33,103 bases of DNA, from NCBI RefSeq assembly GCF_001667145.1, contig NZ_LZIF01000050.1:1-33103 (forward strand), given 5' to 3'. Positions 1 through 10,272 of this stretch are shown here, in pieces; position 1 is the first letter of the stretch; the number at the start of each line of letters is the position of its first letter. Source of the stretch: Mycobacterium sp. 852002-51971_SCH5477799-a. GTDB taxonomy: Bacteria > Actinomycetota > Actinomycetes > Mycobacteriales > Mycobacteriaceae. Both the position numbers and the translations under genes were made by a program. The notes under the pieces were generated by a model. The model did no database searches and was not told where the DNA came from. It saw only the letters and a list, made by a program, of their open reading frames with translations.

Positions 1-7
1 GTCGCCG

Positions 8-424
8 TCACCGCGTCGACGGCGCCGCGCCGCTGTCGGGTGGTGAGGGGCCGGGAGCGACGCCGTTGGGCAGGAAACGGACCAGCAACATCATGATCAC
101 CAGCCAGGCCACGATCACGGCGAGTCCGATCAACAACACGCGCCAGCTCGGACGTCCCTTGCCGGTGCCCAGCATGTCGGACAGCCGACCGGCACTCGGC
201 GCGGGGGCGCGTGGGTCTCGCAAGCGCGCGACCACGGCGACCGCGATCAGCGCAAGCGTCACGGCGAGAATCGCCACCACGAAGGCCAGCGCCGCCCGAC
301 CGCCCGACTCGCTGCGCGTCGCATCCTGACGAGCGGGAAGGTAGCCGCGCAGGGCGGCAGCGACCATCAACAGCAGAACGATCAGGGCAACGGCTCGCCC
401 TGTCGGCTTGTCCATACCAGGCAT
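8..424 (-). CDS. Small membrane protein, Rv3165c-like, first gene of a putative moxR3 operon
   Basis: The protein is about 138 residues if translation starts at the ATG ending at 424; another ATG lies at 415 and a GTG at 430, and none has a clear ribosome binding site. Three hydrophobic stretches are visible: residues about 9-27, 45-67 and 93-114, the last followed by a Pro/Ser-rich tail. The stop codon lies only seven bases from the window edge, so downstream genes are out of view. Its position next to Rv3166c-Rv3171c-like genes suggests the Rv3165c position, just upstream of moxR3 and a DUF58 gene, where a chaperone-like AAA+ ATPase operon is expected. The function is unknown. A C-terminal frameshift relative to longer homologues cannot be excluded. 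Confidence 0.7.
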   Translation of the reverse strand: MPGMDKPTGRAVALIVLLLMVAAALRGYLPARQDATRSESGGRAALAFVVAILAVTLALIAVAVVARLRDPRAPAPSAGRLSDMLGTGKGRPSWRVLLIGLAVIVAWLVIMMLLVRFLPNGVAPGPSPPDSGAAPSTR

Positions 425-513
425 TGGCACGCCACTCGATTGATTGTTCCGGCACTGGCTTTCCTCATACTTGCACGTCAGGCGGTCCTAGGGCCAGGTG
501 CGGACGTTGTCGC

Positions 514-540
514 TTATCCACAGTCGGCAGTTCATCCACA
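514..540 (+). other. Pair of DnaA-box-like 9-mers
   Basis: TTATCCACA at 514-522 matches the classical DnaA box, and TCATCCACA at 532-540 is a one-base variant in the same orientation, 18 bases further on. They lie in the gap between the small membrane gene and the broken REP13E12 gene. Two boxes are too few for an origin. They may be a regulatory DnaA site, part of the repeat element, or chance. Confidence 0.3.
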
Positions 541-603
541 CGCTGATGCGGTCACCTTGTATTCGAACTTGTGTTCGATACCGTGGGCTGCGTGGGTGTC
601 TTT

Positions 604-1264
604 ATGAGCGCGGAACAGGCGCGGGAGCGAATATGCTCCGCGCTCGACGCGATCGATGCCGCACACCAAGTGCTGCGCCAGACCTCGTCGGACGTGGTCG
701 GCAACGCCTTTCGGGTTGAGTGCGCGAACGACTGGAAGCCCAGGGCCGCCTCAATCGGGCCTGATGTACCGGGTCTTCGGCGAAATCGCCGATCCGCCGG
801 ACGAGGCAGGGTGCGTTCCGGCGGTGCGCGGCATGTTGTGGGCGCGGCTGCGCATCCCGCCCAGAGAAGTCACGCGCCGCTTCAGACTCGCGGCTCGCCT
901 TCGGCCGCGACGTTCGCTGACCGGCGCGCCATTGAAACCCGAGCTGCCGGCGCTGGCCGCGGCGGTGGTCGATGGCGCGGGTGAGGACCATATCCGCGTC
1001 GTATGTGCCGCGCTCGACACGCTGCCCTCCTGCGTCACCCCCGTCGACGTGGCCGACGTGGAGCGCACTCTGGTTCAGCATGCGACCAAGCTCGACGCCA
1101 TCGTGGTCACCAGGCTGGGCCACCGAATCGCCGACTACCTCAATCCCGATGGCCGTTTCAGTGAAGCCGATCGCGCCCGCCGCCGCGGTGTGCACCTGCG
1201 CCCACAAGAGCCCGACGGGACGTCGCGGCTCACCGGTGTGCTGGATCCCGAGGCTCGGGCCTAA
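604..1264 (+). pseudogene. Broken REP13E12 / DUF222 (HNH endonuclease family) gene
   Basis: Two reading frames together give a recognisable 13E12-repeat protein. The N-terminal helix region is in the frame starting at ATG 604. From about 740-770 the homology moves to the +1 frame and runs to the stop at 1264. In that frame LRI-x3-EVTRR, the PRRSLTG segment and the NPDGRFSEADRARRRG segment are typical DUF222 landmarks. The C-terminal part that would carry the HNH nuclease is missing, so the gene is both frameshifted and truncated. In M. tuberculosis REP13E12 copies are dispersed repeats and one contains the phiRv1 integration site. This copy separates the Rv3165c-like gene from the SDR gene. 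Confidence 0.75.
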
Positions 1265-1390
1265 CGGACCGCCCGTCGTCAATCAGGCACACCATCCCGA
1301 CGAGCTCCTGCGCGGCGATCCCGATCCGCCTGGAGGCGAATGATGTTGTGCCGCAGTGATCATCAACGCGGTGACGGCGACCGCGCCGGT

Positions 1391-2308
1391 CTAATCCACC
1401 GCGAAGGGACGGAAGCTGCGGTCGAGGACCTGAAGGTGACCGATGGTGCGCCCGGTGACCTTGGCGGGATCGACCAGAGCCAACTCAACCGCGGCGCGGG
1501 CGAATTCATCCTGGGATGCGGTCTCATCGAAGTTGCGGGCGTAGTACGAAAGTCCAGGGGTGAGAATCGGTTTGGACGGCGAAAGCGCATTGACCGCGAT
1601 GTTGTGGTCGGCGAGATCGAAGGCCGCGCACTGGGTGAGGTGCTCGAGCGCCGCCTTGGATCCGCCGTAGCCGGGCAGCACCCCGCCGCTGCGGTCGGCA
1701 TACGGGCCGTCGCCGGGCAATCGCGACGCGACCGAGGTGATGTTGATGATCGAGCCGCCCCCCGCCTCGATCATGTCGGGGCACACCATCTGCATCAGCT
1801 CGTAAGCCGCAAAAACGGCGATGTCGAAATGCCGGCGGTACGCGTGCAGGGGCGTGCTAACGAATCCCGGCCAACCGGGTTTGGCGGCCGCGCCCGCCTT
1901 GGCGGCACCCGCTTTGGTCGCGCCCTCCGGCGTGGTGGCACCCGCTTTGGCGGCTTTATCGCGCGGCTGCTCACCGGATGCCGGTGGCCGGCCGGGCGCG
2001 GTGAAGGCCGCGTTGTTGATCAGAATCCCAATCGGGCCCAACGCCTTGCGGGCCGAAACCACCAGCCCGGCGATCTGATCGCGGTCGGTCAGATCGGCGC
2101 GGACCGCAACGGCACGCCCGCCGGCGGCCTCGATGTCGGCGACCGTTTCGCCGATGGTCCCCGGCAGCCGCTCGTCCCACACCTCTTCGGTACGTCCGAC
2201 GACCGCCACCGCAGCTCCGTCGGCCGCCAGGGCCCGCGCGATCGCTCGGCCCAGGCCGCGGCTACCGCCGGTGACGATCGCGGCCCGGCCCGCCATCCGC
2301 CCCGTCAT
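1391..2308 (-). CDS. Short-chain dehydrogenase/reductase with low-complexity insert
   Basis: A 305-residue SDR with the cofactor motif TGGSRGLG (residues 13-20), the NNAA motif (98-101), a serine motif near 192-195 and the catalytic YxxxK at Y214/K218. The start is the ATG at 2308, which overlaps the TGA of the upstream TetR gene as ATGA, so the two are translationally coupled. Residues about 104-148 form an Ala/Gly/Lys/Pro-rich insert, including repeated KAGA, between the NNAA strand and the next helix, where ordinary SDRs have a short loop. Gene order suggests the Rv3166c position. The substrate is unknown; the fold implies NAD(P)-dependent oxidation or reduction of a hydroxyl or keto compound. 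Confidence 0.85.
   Translation of the reverse strand: MTGRMAGRAAIVTGGSRGLGRAIARALAADGAAVAVVGRTEEVWDERLPGTIGETVADIEAAGGRAVAVRADLTDRDQIAGLVVSARKALGPIGILINNAAFTAPGRPPASGEQPRDKAAKAGATTPEGATKAGAAKAGAAAKPGWPGFVSTPLHAYRRHFDIAVFAAYELMQMVCPDMIEAGGGSIINITSVASRLPGDGPYADRSGGVLPGYGGSKAALEHLTQCAAFDLADHNIAVNALSPSKPILTPGLSYYARNFDETASQDEFARAAVELALVDPAKVTGRTIGHLQVLDRSFRPFAVD
1904..1950. repeat. Two 14-bp direct repeats inside the SDR insert
   Basis: GGCACCCGCTTTGG occurs at 1904-1917 and again at 1937-1950. Both lie in the DNA encoding the low-complexity insert of the SDR, pointing to repeat expansion as its origin. Confidence 0.6.
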
Positions 2309-2905
2309 CGCCGCACCCCGTGCACGACGATGGCCGTGGTCTGCTCCACCCACGCGTCGTCGAGTGCTTCCTCCGGACGCAGCAGCATCCGCAGCATCGT
2401 CGCTCCCCCGATCAACTCGATCAGTCGGTCCGGATCCACATCGGGATGGGCTTCGCCCCGGTCAACCGCCTCGCGCAGCCGCACCCGCACCGCGGTGAAC
2501 AGGTCCGCGAATCGCGACATCACCCGCGCATTGAGCGCGGGGTCGGCGGTCATGTCGGCGACCAGGCCGGGCAGCGCGGCGCGCACCACCGGGGTGGTGA
2601 ACACGTCGCGGGTCGCCTCGATCATCATCCGCATGTCGGCGGCGATATCCCCGGCCGGCGACTCCAGGGCGGTCGGGGCCGTCGGGAAGGCCGCCTCGTG
2701 CACCAATTCGGCCTTACTCGACCAGCGCCGGTACAGCGCGGATTTCGTGGTGCCGGCGCGCTCGGCGACTGCGGCCAGACTGATGTTGGAATAGCCCGTT
2801 TTGACTAGCAGTTCAGCGGTCGCCGATAGGATCGCAGAGTCGATACGCGGATCGCGCGGGCGGCCGGCGCCGGAGGCCTTGTCAAGGCCGGACGGGTCTG
2901 CTTTC

Positions 2906-2907
<2 letters not shown>
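2305..2907 (-). CDS. TetR/AcrR family repressor (Rv3167c-like)
   Basis: A 200-residue regulator. The N-terminal TetR DNA-binding domain spans about residues 20-70, with the helix-turn-helix at 43-66 (motif TTKSALYRRWSSK). The rest is the all-helical ligand-binding and dimerisation domain. It starts at ATG 2907 and ends in an ATGA overlap with the SDR. It is divergent from the APH-like gene across a short gap holding an imperfect inverted repeat, so autoregulation and control of the divergent pair are likely. The arrangement matches M. tuberculosis Rv3167c beside Rv3168-Rv3169. The ligand is unknown. Confidence 0.9.
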
Positions 2908-4104
<1,197 letters not shown>

Positions 4105-4105
<1 letters not shown>

Positions 4106-5220
4106 TGCTCGGACCGCTCGACGAGTTCCCGGTACATCAGATTCCCCAGCCGATAGCGTGGCCAGGGTCCTCGGACCGTAACTTCTACGATCGCTCGTAC
4201 TTCAATGCCCACGACCGCACCGGCAACATATTCGTGATCAGCGGCATCGGCTACTATCCCAACCTCGGGGTCAAAGATGCGTTCCTGCTCATCAGGCGCG
4301 GGGACACCCAGACCGCCGTACACGTTTCGGACGCCATCGACCAAGACCGGCTCAACCAGCACGTGAACGGCTACCGCGTCGAGGTCATCGAGCCGCTGGA
4401 TCAGCTACGGATCGTGCTCGACGAAACCGAAGGCATCGCAGCAGATCTCACCTGGAAGGGACTTTTCGGCGTCGTTCAGGAGCAGCCGCACATCCTGCGC
4501 TCGGGCAACCGAGTCACGTTGGACGCGCAACGTTTTGCGCAGCTGGGCAGCTGGAGCGGGCGCATCGTCGTCGACGGCGAGGAAATCAGCGTCGATCCCA
4601 AGACCTGGCTGGGTAGCCGCGACCGGTCCTGGGGCATCCGTCCGATCGGTGAGGCCGAGCCCGCGGGCAGGCCCGCGGATCCACCCTTCGAGGGCATGTG
4701 GTGGCTGTACGTACCAATGGCTTTCGACGATTTCGCGATCGTCCTGATCATCCAGGAGGAGCCCGACGGGTTCCGTTCGCTCAACGACTGCACCCGGATC
4801 TGGCGCGACGGCCGCGTCGAGCAGTTGGGCTGGCCGCGGGTAAAGATCCACTACCGCTCCGGCACCCGCATCCCGACCGGCGCGACCATCGACGCCACCA
4901 CCCCCGATGGCACCCCGGTGCACTTCGACGTCGAGTCCAAACTGCCGGTGCCCATTCACGTAGGCGGCGGTTACGGCGGGGACTCCGACTGGATACACGG
5001 CATGTGGAAGGGCGAGAAGTTCGCCGAGCGCCTGACCTACGACATGACCGATCCGGCCATCATCGGCCGAGCGGGGTTCGGCGTGATCGACCATGTCGGC
5101 CGCGCGGTCTGCCGTGACGGCGACGGCGAGGCGGTCGAGGGTTGGGGCCTCTACGAGCACGGGGCGCTGGGCCGGCATGAACCCTCCGGATTCAAAGATT
5201 GGCTGACGGTCGCGCCGTAG
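4105..5220 (+). CDS. Rv3169-like lipocalin-type hypothetical protein (AttH/CrtC-like)
   Basis: A 371-residue protein with no signal peptide or membrane segment. It starts at ATG 4105, overlapping the previous stop by one base, with GGGGAGG just upstream at 4091-4097. It is rich in beta strands and carries GSRDRSWGIRP in the middle, a G-x-RD-x-SWG-x-R signature shared with AttH/CrtC-like two-lipocalin-domain proteins. Those bind or modify hydrophobic molecules. It is coupled to the APH-like kinase and followed by AofH, as in M. tuberculosis Rv3168-Rv3170. The biochemical role is unknown; a lipid-like or isoprenoid-like ligand is an inference from fold only. Confidence 0.85.
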
Positions 5221-5325
5221 CCGCACGGGTGAATTACGCCGCTGTCCGGGGACGCGCCCCGGAGACGCTCCGTTAGCTTGCACAATTTGCGGTGAAATCC
5301 GTCGAAATGCGGTTCACTAGACCGC

Positions 5326-6672
5326 GTGCCAGAACCCCCGCGGATGGTCGACGTTGTCGTGGTCGGTGCGGGCTTTGCCGGACTCGCCGCGGCCCGCGAA
5401 CTGTCTCAACAAGGCCACGACGTGGTGGTTTTCGAGGGCCGTGACCGGGTCGGTGGGCGGTCGCTGACCGGCAGCGTCGCGGGATTGCCGGCCGATCTGG
5501 GCGGCACTTTCGTCGGGCCGACCCAGGACGCCGTCTTGGCGATGGCGGCCGAACTCGACGTCCCGACCACCCCGACGCACCACGACGGCAAGAATCTCAT
5601 CCATTGGCGTGGCTGGACGCACGCGTATCACGGCACCATTCCCAAGCTTTCGCTGACCGGGCTGCTGGACATCGGCCGGTTGCGGTGGCAGTTCGACAGG
5701 ATCGCCCGCAGCATCCCATTGGCGGCGCCGTGGGATGCGCGCCGTGCCCGCGAACTCGACGGCTTGTCGCTCGGCGGCTGGTTGCGTTCGGTGCGCGCGA
5801 CCGCTTCATCGCACGACCTGCTGGCGATCGTGGCGCGGGTGACCTGGGGATGTGAACCCGACGACGTGTCGATGCTGCACGCCGCCCGTTACACGCACGC
5901 GGCCGGCGGCCTGGACCGGCTGCTCGACGTCCAGGACGGCGCCCAACAGGACCGCTTCCCCGGTGGCACGCAACAGATCGCCGAGGCTGCGGCCGCCGAA
6001 CTGGGCGCCCGGGTGGTGCTCAACGCGCCGGTCCGCCGAATCGAACGCCACGGCGCGGGCGTCACCGTGACGACCGATCTCTGCGAGACCGAGGCCGGAT
6101 TCGTCATCGTCGCGATCCCGCCCGCCCATCGCGCCTCGATCGAGTTCACTCCCCCGTTGCCCGCCGAGTACGAGCAACTCGCCCGGCATTGGCCGCAGGG
6201 CCGGCTCAGCAAGGCGTACGCGGCCTATTCCACGCCGTTTTGGCGGACCAACGGATTTTCCGGGCAGGCGCTGTCCGACGAGGGCCCCGTATTCATCACG
6301 TTCGACGTCAGTCCGCACCCGGACGGCCCAGGCATCCTGATGGGTTTTGTCGACGCCCGCGCGTTCGATTCGCTACCCAGCGATCAGCGCCGCCGTGACG
6401 CATTGCGCTGCTTTGCAACGCTTTTCGGCGATGACGCGCTCAAACCCCTGGACTATGTGGACCATCGTTGGGGGGTGGAGGAATTCGCGCCCGGCGGGCC
6501 CACCGCCGCGGTTCCGCCGGGGTCGTGGACGCGGTTCGGGCCGTGGCTGCGCGAACCGGTCGGCCCTATTCACTGGGCCGGCACCGAAACCGCCGACGAG
6601 TGGACCGGGTTCCTCGACGGGGCGATCCGCTCCGGGCAGCGCGCCGCCGCCGAGATCACCGCCCTGCTATGA
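5326..6672 (+). CDS. aofH: Flavin-containing amine oxidase (Rv3170-like)
   Basis: A 448-residue FAD-dependent oxidase. The N-terminal Rossmann motif GAGFAG (residues 14-19), with the acidic end of the second strand and the RVGGRS motif near 41-46, binds FAD. The C-terminal [18 protein letters not shown] segment is the second conserved FAD-contact region of the monoamine oxidase family. The GTG at 5326 is used here; an ATG six codons downstream (5344) is equally possible because no strong ribosome binding site is visible. These enzymes oxidise amines to imines with release of hydrogen peroxide. The gene lies 105 bases after the Rv3169-like gene and its stop overlaps that of the convergent hydrolase. 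Confidence 0.9.
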   Translation: MPEPPRMVDVVVVGAGFAGLAAARELSQQGHDVVVFEGRDRVGGRSLTGSVAGLPADLGGTFVGPTQDAVLAMAAELDVPTTPTHHDGKNLIHWRGWTHAYHGTIPKLSLTGLLDIGRLRWQFDRIARSIPLAAPWDARRARELDGLSLGGWLRSVRATASSHDLLAIVARVTWGCEPDDVSMLHAARYTHAAGGLDRLLDVQDGAQQDRFPGGTQQIAEAAAAELGARVVLNAPVRRIERHGAGVTVTTDLCETEAGFVIVAIPPAHRASIEFTPPLPAEYEQLARHWPQGRLSKAYAAYSTPFWRTNGFSGQALSDEGPVFITFDVSPHPDGPGILMGFVDARAFDSLPSDQRRRDALRCFATLFGDDALKPLDYVDHRWGVEEFAPGGPTAAVPPGSWTRFGPWLREPVGPIHWAGTETADEWTGFLDGAIRSGQRAAAEITALL

Positions 6673-7632
6673 GCTGATCCGGCGGGTGGCCGCGTTGTGC
6701 ACCGCCATTTCGGCGAGTCCGCGCAACTGGCGATTCACCTCGCGGGGGTGTTCCAGCATCGAGCAGTGGCCGCCGGGCAGTTCAACCAGATCGATCAGGT
6801 TGGGTGCGCTGCGCGCGATCCTGCGGGACTGGCTGATCGGGGTCAACCGGTCGCGCTCGCTGCCGATGACCAACGTCGGCACGGTCAGTCCGTCCAGATC
6901 GAGATACCGAGACCCCAGTGACGTCACCAGCGCCCTCGCGCAGCCGGCCCGTCCCGCCGGCGACGTGTTCTCGAAGAGCTCGCAGACGAGCTTGGCGACA
7001 CTCGGGTCGGCGTCTCGTCCGGTGGCCAGCATTGCCACCGCATACCGGCTCGGGATGCGGACCGCACGCGGGAGCGGGAATCCACTGAACGCGTTGATCA
7101 GGGCGCGCCCGGCGAGAACTCGGGCCGGCGACAACCCGTAGGGTGCCGGCAGTAGTTGCACCTTCCGGATCAAATCACCGGTGGTGGTGTTGATCAGCGC
7201 GACGGCGTCGGCGCGCCGGGAAACCTTGTGGTGGTAGCGCTCGGACCACGCGGCGATGGTGATGCCGCCCATCGAGTGACCCGCCAGCACGGCCCGTTCG
7301 TGCGGCGCCAGGGTCGCATCCAGCACCGAATCCAGGTCGGAGGCAAGGTGTTTGAGGCTGTAGCCGTTGCGTCTCGGCACGCCACTTCGTCCATGGCCGC
7401 GATGATCGAACGCGATCACCCGGTAGTCGTTGGACAGGTCGGCGATCTGATATGCCCACGCCCGGATCGCGCACGTGATGCCGTGGATCAAGACAATCGG
7501 ATAACCGTCCGGCGGCCCGAACACCTCCGCGTGCAGCCGGGTGCCGTCGGCCACCGTGACCGCCACGGTCTCACTCGGCGGCAGCCGGTCGGGGAACGGG
7601 TCAACTGGACGAGCCAATCGTCGAGCACTCAT
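6667..7632 (-). CDS. hpx: Alpha/beta hydrolase, annotated as non-haem haloperoxidase in relatives (Rv3171c-like)
   Basis: A 321-residue alpha/beta-hydrolase. The nucleophile elbow GHSMGG contains S120, the oxyanion-side HG motif is at H50-G51, the acidic residue lies in the SERDRLTP segment and the catalytic histidine in GGHCSM near the C-terminus. It starts at ATG 7632 after a G-rich ribosome binding site. Family members are esterases; the peroxidase activity seen in some is a side reaction. The gene converges on aofH with a six-base overlap of the 3' ends, as expected for the Rv3170/Rv3171c pair. It is the last gene here that follows the M. tuberculosis order. Confidence 0.88.
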   Translation of the reverse strand: MSARRLARPVDPFPDRLPPSETVAVTVADGTRLHAEVFGPPDGYPIVLIHGITCAIRAWAYQIADLSNDYRVIAFDHRGHGRSGVPRRNGYSLKHLASDLDSVLDATLAPHERAVLAGHSMGGITIAAWSERYHHKVSRRADAVALINTTTGDLIRKVQLLPAPYGLSPARVLAGRALINAFSGFPLPRAVRIPSRYAVAMLATGRDADPSVAKLVCELFENTSPAGRAGCARALVTSLGSRYLDLDGLTVPTLVIGSERDRLTPISQSRRIARSAPNLIDLVELPGGHCSMLEHPREVNRQLRGLAEMAVHNAATRRISS

Positions 7633-7772
7633 CTCACCGCTCCCCCCTCGAACGCGGCCCCATTGCCGCAGCTAAGGATGAGACGATCATATGCCTGAGT
7701 TCGGTCCGCTTTTGGCAAATCCGGCAAACGATTCTTAGGAAATGCTTAGACCTGATCCCTCCGCATCGACAA

Positions 7773-8867
7773 TCAGGACGATGTGGCCCGTTGCCTCAGC
7801 GTGGTGTGCGGGCTTTGACCGTAGGTCTGGCGGTAGAACACCGCGAACCGTCCGGTATGTGCGAATCCCCACCGCTGGGCGATTTCGGTGACCGTCGAGT
7901 TAGATGTCGTTGCCGCTATTAGTTCTTGATGAGCGCGGCGCAGACGGGTGCGACGCATGTACTCGGTCGGGGTGGTGTCGAGCTGGCGGCGGAACAGGTA
8001 TTGGACCGCTCTGGGCGTAAGGTGCACCGCGGCGGCGACATCGTTGATCCCGATGTCCTCGGTGATATGGCGGTGGATGAATGACACCGCTTCCTTGAGC
8101 GTTTCGGGTAATGCGAGGTCGCTGGCCGCGTCCCGCCCGGTGAGGGTGGACGGGTAGCACTCGAGCAGCGCACCGGCCAGCAGTTTGGCCATCCCCGCGA
8201 CAACCAACGGCTGCCGGGCGGTATCAGCGGACGCCAACGTCAGAATTACATAATCCAAAGCTCGCTGCCACGCCCGCACGGCGGCGCGGGACCGTGGTCG
8301 CCAATCCACGAACCGGGTCTGCTGCGCTGCCGACTTAATCATCCAAGGTGCGGCGACTTTGTGCAGCACGTCCGCCTCGATCGAGACGACATCGAAACGT
8401 GCGCCGTTGCAGTGCAACAGGCAGGACATGCCATCGGCGATGAGAATCGGCAAGCCCGCAGTTGCGGGTCCGCCCGCGACGCTCAGCAACCCAGCGCGTG
8501 GCTGGATCACCACAACGGTGTCGCCCGCCGGAATCTCCAGGGTCGATCGCCCCTGAACCATCACCTCGTCGAGAATCATTGAACCGGCGGCACTGCGCCG
8601 GTGCGACACCGCGGAATAATCGGTCAGTGCGGAGAGCCGCCAACCTGGCCGATAGGCGCCAGCGAAAAATCGACGCACCGCCTGGCCATCACTACTGCGG
8701 AACTGCTTGTATTCCACCGCGGCCGCAGGAAACGCGTACTCCGCGTCACGTCCGAGGACAGGACGGGCGGGACAGAAGTCAGCCCGAGGCGCCTCCGGCG
8801 GTTCGGCAGCGGAATCGACGCTCGACTGGGGGGACTGCCCGTCGGTCGCGCTCGTTATGGCGGTCAT
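7773..8867 (-). CDS. AraC family transcriptional regulator
   Basis: A 364-residue regulator. The C-terminal 100 residues hold two helix-turn-helix motifs of the AraC type: one around INDVAAAVHLTPRAVQYLFRR and a second around VTEIAQRWGFAHTGRFAVFYR, with the usual G-x-SPHTTLRQ end. The N-terminal 250 residues resemble the AraC-binding-like (cupin-type) sensor domain. The ATG at 8867 is used although no good ribosome binding site is seen. It is 34 bases downstream of the glycosyltransferase-like gene on the same strand and is probably co-transcribed with it. The effector is unknown. It is the first gene past the conserved aofH-hpx block. Confidence 0.88.
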   Translation of the reverse strand: MTAITSATDGQSPQSSVDSAAEPPEAPRADFCPARPVLGRDAEYAFPAAAVEYKQFRSSDGQAVRRFFAGAYRPGWRLSALTDYSAVSHRRSAAGSMILDEVMVQGRSTLEIPAGDTVVVIQPRAGLLSVAGGPATAGLPILIADGMSCLLHCNGARFDVVSIEADVLHKVAAPWMIKSAAQQTRFVDWRPRSRAAVRAWQRALDYVILTLASADTARQPLVVAGMAKLLAGALLECYPSTLTGRDAASDLALPETLKEAVSFIHRHITEDIGINDVAAAVHLTPRAVQYLFRRQLDTTPTEYMRRTRLRRAHQELIAATTSNSTVTEIAQRWGFAHTGRFAVFYRQTYGQSPHTTLRQRATSS

Positions 8868-8901
8868 GGCCGGGCCGATCGAAAGACCGTGGGCATCCTC
8901 G

Positions 8902-10089
8902 TCATGGCATCACCGCACCGCCGTACGGTGACAGATCTGCGGCTGACCGATCTTGCGCCCCCGCACGGCGGTAAATGTTGAGTGCGTCCAGCGCGATGCG
9001 CTGCCATGCGAAGCGTGACTGTGCACGACTGCGACCGGCCGCGCCCATGCTTTCGCATTGGAAACTTTGGGCGAGAAGCCTTCTCAGAGCTGCCGCCAGT
9101 CCGACCGGATTTTCCGGCGGCACCACGACGCCGGTGATGTCGTCGAGCACGACGTCAGCCAGGGCGCCGACGGTCGCCGCAACCACCACCACCCCACTGG
9201 CCATGGCCTGTAACACAGTCGTGGGACGCGGTGGATGGCGAGGTGTGCACACCATCACGTTGGCGGACCGTATCCACATCGGCAATTCGTCACTGGCGAC
9301 CGTGCCTGCAAAATGGACGCGGTCGGCGACTTCGAATTCCTTGGCCAGGTACTGCAGCTGAGCTCGCGCGTCGTCGTGCAAGGTGTTGGTCGCGTCAGTT
9401 TCCGCGATAACCAACTCCGCGCCGGGAACCCTGTACAGCGCACCGATTGCGATATCAAAACCGTTATGCTGCAGCGGATTTGGCGCCACACATAGAACGC
9501 GTTGACGCCCCTTCCGGGCGACCTCGGGACCGCTCGGAGTGTAGAGCTCGGAATCCACACCGCATGTGAAGGCGGACACTCGCGCGCGGCTGTGACGTAG
9601 GTGGGCCAGCATGTCGACGTCGACGCTGCTCTCACCCGTCGCCCAGGTCGCGCTACGCGCCAATAGCAGCTCGATGCGCTCTCGTGGACTTTCGGCCGTT
9701 GACTCCGCAACACGAGGACGCGAGGCCGCAGCCATGCCCAAGAACGTCTGCACAACTGGGACGCGCCGGCGCCGTGCGGCCAGTTGAGCGGCCAAACCGC
9801 CCAGCCACCCGTATGCATGCACGACGTCGGGTTGTTCCTTCGACCAGACGCGCTCGAGCTTTGTCGCCCAGTCTCCTACGTAGGGCAACAGATCCGCCGG
9901 GGACGCCGGCGCGCTCGGGCCGACGGGGACCCAAACACGGCGGTAGCCGGCGGCGGCCGCGTGGGCCGGCAGTCGGCCGCTTTGCCGCATGCAGACCGTC
10001 GCATCATGTCCATGGGTCGTCAACGCGGCACACAGCTGCTCGGGATCCTCCGCGGCGACGTCATCACCGCTGACAATTGCAATCCTCAA
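8902..10089 (-). CDS. GT4-like glycosyltransferase with degenerate active site
   Basis: A 395-residue GT-B fold protein: N-terminal Rossmann-like domain to about residue 190, then a C-terminal nucleotide-sugar domain. The start is a TTG at 10089, supported by GGAGGG eight bases upstream; an ATG at 10096 is out of frame. Family-critical positions are altered. The E-x7-E motif reads P286...Q294, and the Arg/Lys pair that usually grips the donor phosphates (GR...KG) reads roughly PNPLQHNG at 203-210. It may be inactive or bind sugar nucleotides without transfer. A sigma-F-like promoter lies upstream and the AraC gene follows 34 bases later. Confidence 0.8.
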   Translation of the reverse strand: MRIAIVSGDDVAAEDPEQLCAALTTHGHDATVCMRQSGRLPAHAAAAGYRRVWVPVGPSAPASPADLLPYVGDWATKLERVWSKEQPDVVHAYGWLGGLAAQLAARRRRVPVVQTFLGMAAASRPRVAESTAESPRERIELLLARSATWATGESSVDVDMLAHLRHSRARVSAFTCGVDSELYTPSGPEVARKGRQRVLCVAPNPLQHNGFDIAIGALYRVPGAELVIAETDATNTLHDDARAQLQYLAKEFEVADRVHFAGTVASDELPMWIRSANVMVCTPRHPPRPTTVLQAMASGVVVVAATVGALADVVLDDITGVVVPPENPVGLAAALRRLLAQSFQCESMGAAGRSRAQSRFAWQRIALDALNIYRRAGAQDRSAADLSPYGGAVMP

Positions 10090-10131
10090 CCGCCATTCCC
10101 TCCGCGCATGTTTCGCGAACCCCTACCAGGC

Positions 10132-10158
10132 ATACCACTGGCAACCGTCGGCGAAACC
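10132..10158 (-). promoter_or_regulatory. Sigma-F/sigma-B-like promoter of the GT4-like gene
   Basis: On the minus strand GGTTT (10154-10158), 16 bases, then TGGTAT (10132-10137). This fits the stress sigma consensus GGTTT-N15-17-GGGTAT with one -10 mismatch, and would give a leader of about 35 bases before the TTG start. Confidence 0.5.
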
Positions 10159-10272
10159 GACCAGATCCCCAGTTCGCTTCCAGGCTCAAAATTCGCGTGG
10201 TGGACAAACCTACTGGCGAACCGCTGCCACGCGGCGCAGTCTCAGGCAGGTTGCAGCGGCGGGTCTGGGCAG

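Noticed and set aside
602..1282. 226-residue minus-strand frame over the REP13E12 relic
   Set aside because: No domain; the plus strand carries clear DUF222 landmarks in two frames.
1340..2794. 484-residue plus-strand open frame across the SDR and TetR genes
   Set aside because: It is antisense to two genes with clear motifs; long open frames opposite coding DNA are common at this GC content, and the translation is low-complexity with no domain.
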